From contig DKNG01000223.1 of assembly GCA_002470185.1 (NCBI GenBank), positions 1 through 29,937 on the forward strand: 29,937 nucleotides of DNA, read 5' to 3'. The DNA comes from Arcobacter sp. UBA7394. GTDB lineage: Bacteria > Campylobacterota > Campylobacteria > Campylobacterales > Arcobacteraceae. Within the stretch, counting starts at the first letter, position 1. Each line of letters begins with the position of its first letter. Below are positions 26,980-29,937 of the stretch, in pieces. The translations under genes and the position numbers were made by a program. The notes under the pieces are model-generated. The model saw only the letters and a program-made list of their open reading frames with translations, was not told where the DNA came from and made no database searches.

Positions 26980-27311
26980 TTTAAAAGGTCAAGCCTTTTT
27001 AGTGCGAAATCAAAATCTTTTTTTAGTCCTAAAAAATCCCTATCGTGGATAGTATTTTTTACTACGAAAATATATTTGCCTGATTTGATTTGCTTGTCAT
27101 AAGTAGTAAATAAAGCTCGCATTCTTCTTCGTGCTTTATTTCGTAATACTGCATTTCCTACTTTCTTTGAAGTAACAAAGGCAGCTTTTAAGTGTTCATC
27201 AGAACTAAAAAAAGCGACAAAAGAAGTGGTATGCCACTTTTTGCCGCTTTTATATAGTTTGTTAAAATCTTTTGAACTATTTAGTCGGTGATTTTTGCTT
27301 AGATAGCTAAT
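26976..27311 (-). CDS. rnpA: RNase P protein component, probable ATT start
   Basis: A 111-aa protein part of RNase P, which trims tRNA 5' ends with the catalytic RNA. The core reads [17 protein letters not shown], then [20 protein letters not shown], the RNR signature, and ends [10 protein letters not shown]. The open frame begins after a TAG at 27318-27320 with AAA AAG ATT AGC TAT; no ATG, GTG, TTG or CTG lies before the conserved region, and the first ATG is inside the RNR motif (codon 64). ATT at 27309-27311 is the best start: AAAGG (27321-27325) lies 9 nt upstream, and the first residues (I/M)SYLSKNHRL match the usual N-terminal RL(x)SSKDF context. It overlaps the end of rpmH by 13 nt and yidD by 4 nt. 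Confidence 0.88.
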   Translation of the reverse strand: MSYLSKNHRLNSSKDFNKLYKSGKKWHTTSFVAFFSSDEHLKAAFVTSKKVGNAVLRNKARRRMRALFTTYDKQIKSGKYIFVVKNTIHDRDFLGLKKDFDFALKRLDLLK

Positions 27312-27433
27312 CTTTTTCTACCTTTAGCTCTTCTAGCTTTGATAACTTTTCTACCGTTTTTAGTTGCCATTCTAACTCTGAAACCATGTGTTCTCTTTCT
27401 TGGAGTGTTATGTGGTTGATATGTTCTTTTCAT
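27299..27433 (-). CDS. rpmH: 50S ribosomal protein L34
   Basis: A 44-aa L34: [20 protein letters not shown], then [20 protein letters not shown], ending RLAI. This is the standard length and sequence pattern. The ribosome site AGAGGAA (27441-27447) precedes the ATG. It is first in the rpmH-rnpA-yidD-yidC-jag-mnmE run, and its last five codons, stop included, contain the likely rnpA start. Confidence 0.98.
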   Translation of the reverse strand: MKRTYQPHNTPRKRTHGFRVRMATKNGRKVIKARRAKGRKRLAI

Positions 27434-27469
27434 CTTAGTATTCCTCTATATTCACTAATTAAGTTGCGG

Positions 27470-27475
27470 ATTATA
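27470..27475 (-). promoter_or_regulatory. rpmH operon -10 box
   Basis: A perfect TATAAT on the minus strand 36 nt before the rpmH ATG, which would give a leader of about 30 nt. No strong -35. It lies just after the histidine kinase stop codon, in a 49-nt gap without a clear terminator. Confidence 0.5.
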
Positions 27476-27482
27476 GTTAAAG

Positions 27483-29417
27483 CTAACTTAAATATTCTTT
27501 AGATTCAAAATGATTTATTGGAAATATTATAGTAAATTGAGCACCTTTATATGGTTTTTCTTCAAAATCATAATTAATATTCTCTACTGATATACTTCCA
27601 TTTAGATGTTTAACTAATATCTCCTCACTCATAAAAAGCCCGATACCAGTGCCTTTTGAGTCACCTTTTGTAGAAAAGTATGGTTCAAAAATCCTATCTA
27701 AAATGACAGGATTTACTCCTCCTGCGTTGTCTATTATTTTAATTATTATATTTTTGTCATTTTTTTTCGAAGAAATAAAAATTAGTTTTTTTTCATTACT
27801 TTTTACTAATTCATCTCTAGCATTATTTATTAGGTTAATTAGCACTTGTATTAACTCATTCTCAAAACCAAAAATTTTTTTATTTTCTATGTCTTTTATT
27901 AAAACAATCTCTTCTTTTTCTAACTGACTTTCAACTAATTGTAATGTTTTGTTTATCATCTCTTCTAATTGAAACTCTTTTGCTAGCTTATTGGGTTTAA
28001 AGAAGTTACTAAAATCATCTATTGTATTAGATAAATATTCTATATGTTTTTTTATTTTTAAAAAAGATTCATTTTCTAAATCTTCATCTTTATTCCCTAA
28101 TTCCCTATGTAGTCTAATCCCAGAAACTATAGTAGAAATAGTTGAAAGAGGTTGTCTCCATTGATGAGCAATATTTCCTAACATTTCACCCATAGATGCT
28201 AGTTTTGATTGATGAGCTAAAATATTGTCTTTTTTGATATTATCATTCATTTGTTTTTCTATACTTTTTTTATAGTTATAAAATTTTATTTCCAAAAGTT
28301 TTGACAGATACATGAAAATAAACAAAAGTAATAAAGTTACAAAAATACTTCCAATAAATAGTTTTTCTAATGCATGTTTATTTGATTCTTCAAGATATTT
28401 CTTTTTAATCTCCAAATCTTTATAAAAATCATCCATATAAAAACCAGTACCTATAATCCAATTCCAATCTTCTATACTATCCACATAAGTTATTTTCTTT
28501 ATAATATTTTTATTGAATGGTTTATCTTTATGATCATAAGAGAGATAGCCACCATTAATTGCAATTGCTTTAACTTTATCTAAAATATTTTTTTGATTAC
28601 GTACCATATCAAAGTCAAATAAATTTTTTCCTATAAATTCTTTATTGTAATAACTTAAATAATTACCATCAAAATCTAAGATAAATACGTAACCATCTTT
28701 TTTATATCTAAAATCAGAAATGCTACTAGTAATTTTATATTTTAATTGTTCTTCAAAGTCAAGTATATACTCCCCTGTTCCTATAAAAAAATTATAGGGT
28801 TCAAACCTTTTGAAATATCCAATTTTTTCATACTCTTTATTTGAATCATTAGGTTTTGTCCAAAACCAATTAAAATACGTAGCTTCTTTAACCTTGAGTA
28901 TTTTATTCATCTCTTGTAATAAATAAGTACCTTTTGTATCTTGATATGACCATAAGTTTTTATTTTCTAAATTAGGTTTTATTGGATGCAGAATATTTAC
29001 ACCAGAACTAATATCATAAATAAAGAAGTATCCCCTATTTTCATTAAATCGGATTTCCCTCAAAGCATCTTTAATTAAAGAGGTAATCTCTTCACGTGTA
29101 AGTTTGTCTTTATTGTTTTTATATAAAGAATATGCAATATTATGAGCATTATTTACTTGATTTTTTAGCTCATTTTTTAGATTTTTAATTTGTTCTTTTT
29201 TTTCATATAGAATATTTGATTTAATTTTGTCAATTTGAAATTTTGTCAAATCTTTATTTAGGCTTATATACTTCTCTTCTAACTTCTGATTTTCTGCATG
29301 AAATTGATTTATATTTTGAGTATACAAAAAATAAGTAAGTAAGCTTGAGATTATTAAAATTAACGTTACAGGTAAGTATTTTATAATACGTAGTATTTCT
29401 TTTTCATTATCTTTCAT
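27483..29417 (-). CDS. Sensor histidine kinase with double Cache extracellular domain
   Basis: A 644-aa membrane kinase. Membrane helices lie at about 13-33 and 352-372. Between them is a periplasmic region with a coiled coil (about 36-95) and two Cache-like modules: NRGYFFIYD to FIGTGEYILDFE (128-222) and KDGYVFILDFDG to WIIGTGFYMDDF (240-331). The cytoplasmic part has the H-box GNIAHQWRQPLS with phospho-acceptor His418. The ATP-binding domain has the N box NLINNARDEL (528-537), G1 DNAGG (563-567), FEPYFSTK (577-584) and G2 GTGIGL (589-594). There is no HAMP domain between helix 2 and the H-box. No response regulator is adjacent, so the partner is elsewhere. Cache domains usually bind small metabolites; the ligand is unknown. 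Confidence 0.93.
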   Translation of the reverse strand: MKDNEKEILRIIKYLPVTLILIISSLLTYFLYTQNINQFHAENQKLEEKYISLNKDLTKFQIDKIKSNILYEKKEQIKNLKNELKNQVNNAHNIAYSLYKNNKDKLTREEITSLIKDALREIRFNENRGYFFIYDISSGVNILHPIKPNLENKNLWSYQDTKGTYLLQEMNKILKVKEATYFNWFWTKPNDSNKEYEKIGYFKRFEPYNFFIGTGEYILDFEEQLKYKITSSISDFRYKKDGYVFILDFDGNYLSYYNKEFIGKNLFDFDMVRNQKNILDKVKAIAINGGYLSYDHKDKPFNKNIIKKITYVDSIEDWNWIIGTGFYMDDFYKDLEIKKKYLEESNKHALEKLFIGSIFVTLLLLFIFMYLSKLLEIKFYNYKKSIEKQMNDNIKKDNILAHQSKLASMGEMLGNIAHQWRQPLSTISTIVSGIRLHRELGNKDEDLENESFLKIKKHIEYLSNTIDDFSNFFKPNKLAKEFQLEEMINKTLQLVESQLEKEEIVLIKDIENKKIFGFENELIQVLINLINNARDELVKSNEKKLIFISSKKNDKNIIIKIIDNAGGVNPVILDRIFEPYFSTKGDSKGTGIGLFMSEEILVKHLNGSISVENINYDFEEKPYKGAQFTIIFPINHFESKEYLS

Positions 29418-29442
29418 AATATCTCTTTTACTTGAATAAGTA

Positions 29443-29448
29443 ATTATA
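29443..29448 (-). promoter_or_regulatory. Histidine kinase -10 box
   Basis: A perfect TATAAT on the minus strand 25 nt before the kinase ATG at 29417, with AAGAGAT as a likely ribosome site. This supports transcription separate from clpB. Confidence 0.45.
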
Positions 29449-29488
29449 ACAAAGTTATGAAATCTTTAATCTGAATAGTTTAATAAGA

Positions 29489-29510
29489 TATTAGCTTATT
29501 AAAGCTAATA
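29489..29510 (-). terminator. Hairpin over the clpB stop codon
   Basis: A 9-bp perfect inverted repeat (TATTAGCTT and AAGCTAATA) with a 4-base loop contains the clpB stop at 29491-29493. On the minus strand it is followed by TCTTATT, only weakly T-rich, so termination is possible but not clear. Confidence 0.4.
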
Positions 29511-29937
29511 CCTCATCATTTTGTACATCAAACTCTACTTTTGAGCCTTCTTGTATTTTATCTTCTAATATTAAATCTGCTAATTTATCTTCTACTATTT
29601 CATAAATTGCTCTCTTAAGTGGTCTTGCACCATATACAGGGTCAAAACCAGCATTAGCAACATACTCTTTTGCTTTTGAACTTAAAGAGATATGAATATC
29701 TTTTTGCTCAACTTTTTTCTTAATAGCATCAAACATAATATCTACTATATTTGTAATAGCTTCAAGTCCTAATTGTTCAAAAATCACTATATCATCTAGT
29801 CTATTTAGAAATTCAGGTCTAAAGTATGATTTTAAATCACTAAGTACTTCAGTTCTTCTTTCTTCTTTATTATCTATTTCAATAATCTTAGCACTACCAA
29901 TGTTTGAAGTTAAAATTATAATAGTATTTTTAAAATC
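29491..29937 (-). CDS. clpB: ClpB disaggregase, C-terminal part (start outside window)
   Basis: The last 148 residues of a ClpB/Hsp104 ATPase, open to the window edge. Visible parts of the second AAA+ domain are DFKNTIIILTSNIGS (sensor 1) and YFRPEFLNRLDDIVIFEQL (arginine-finger region). Next comes the small C-terminal domain with FDPVYGARPLKRAIYEIVEDKLADLIL, where GARPLKR is sensor 2. It unfolds aggregated proteins together with DnaK. A GTG at 29785-29787 is an internal Val codon (DDIVIFEQ), not a start. I prefer ClpB over ClpA or ClpC because of the GARPLKRAI-x2-x2-D-x-LA ending without a ClpC-type tail. Confidence 0.92.
   Translation of the reverse strand, partial: DFKNTIIILTSNIGSAKIIEIDNKEERRTEVLSDLKSYFRPEFLNRLDDIVIFEQLGLEAITNIVDIMFDAIKKKVEQKDIHISLSSKAKEYVANAGFDPVYGARPLKRAIYEIVEDKLADLILEDKIQEGSKVEFDVQNDEVLALIS

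Noticed and set aside
29091..29100. CACGTG within TTCACGTGTA as a parS site
   Set aside because: Only the core TCACGTG of the consensus TGTTTCACGTGAAACA matches; the outer bases do not, and it lies in the middle of the kinase gene.
29491..29787. Independent 98-codon gene starting at GTG
   Set aside because: The frame continues upstream to the window edge with clear ClpB sequence, so the GTG is an internal Val.

Overview
This AT-rich window (I estimate just under 30% GC) looks like the chromosome of a Campylobacterota bacterium, most likely an Arcobacter relative. The main evidence is gene order. From right to left it carries rplU-rpmA-obgE-proB-fmt, birA-parA-parB-atpF'-atpF-atpH-atpA-atpG-atpD-atpC-tolQ-tolR-tolA, and separately rpmH-rnpA-yidD-yidC-jag-mnmE. 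As I recall, both runs are also found in Campylobacter. The ATP synthase cluster lacks the a and c subunits and has two b-type subunits. I see no insertion sequence, prophage, CRISPR array, tRNA or rRNA. No gene-free stretch exceeds about 220 bases.

Layout. Positions 1-9568 (minus strand): a tolA-like gene cut by the window edge, then tolR, tolQ, the F1Fo ATP synthase genes, parB, parA and birA. Positions 9634-10527 (plus): an AEC-family transporter inserted between birA and fmt, closed by a 28-bp perfect palindrome. Positions 10538-16295 (minus): fmt, proB, obgE, rpmA, rplU, a RidA-family gene and dnaG. Positions 16335-19348 (plus): a membrane-anchored TPR/zinc-ribbon protein resembling LapB, then rnc and aroC, ending at a strong terminator. 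Positions 19430-20382 (minus): htpX followed by an unlisted 35-codon membrane microprotein gene. Positions 20516-22795 (plus): two SixA-like histidine phosphatases in tandem and a hemerythrin-PAS protein. Positions 22817-27433 (minus): mnmE, jag, yidC, yidD, rnpA and rpmH. Positions 27483-29937 (minus): an orphan Cache-domain histidine kinase and the C-terminal part of clpB.

How the genes work together. Two proton-motive-force machines, ATP synthase and the Tol system, sit head to tail. The rpmH-mnmE run joins ribosome and RNase P production to membrane-protein insertion and tRNA modification, with nearly every gene overlapping the next. The plus-strand block at 20.5-22.8 kb looks like phosphorelay and gas or redox signalling.

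Most of the window is ordinary core genome, and I found no obvious new multi-gene system. The best second-look items are: rnpA, which has no ATG, GTG or TTG start and probably begins at ATT inside rpmH; a coupled 35-aa membrane protein after htpX; two genes (birA and dnaG) whose start codons sit exactly 6 nt after a TATAAT box, suggesting leaderless mRNAs; a RidA-family protein with Met at the catalytic Glu position; and an inverted repeat bracketing the obgE -10 box.
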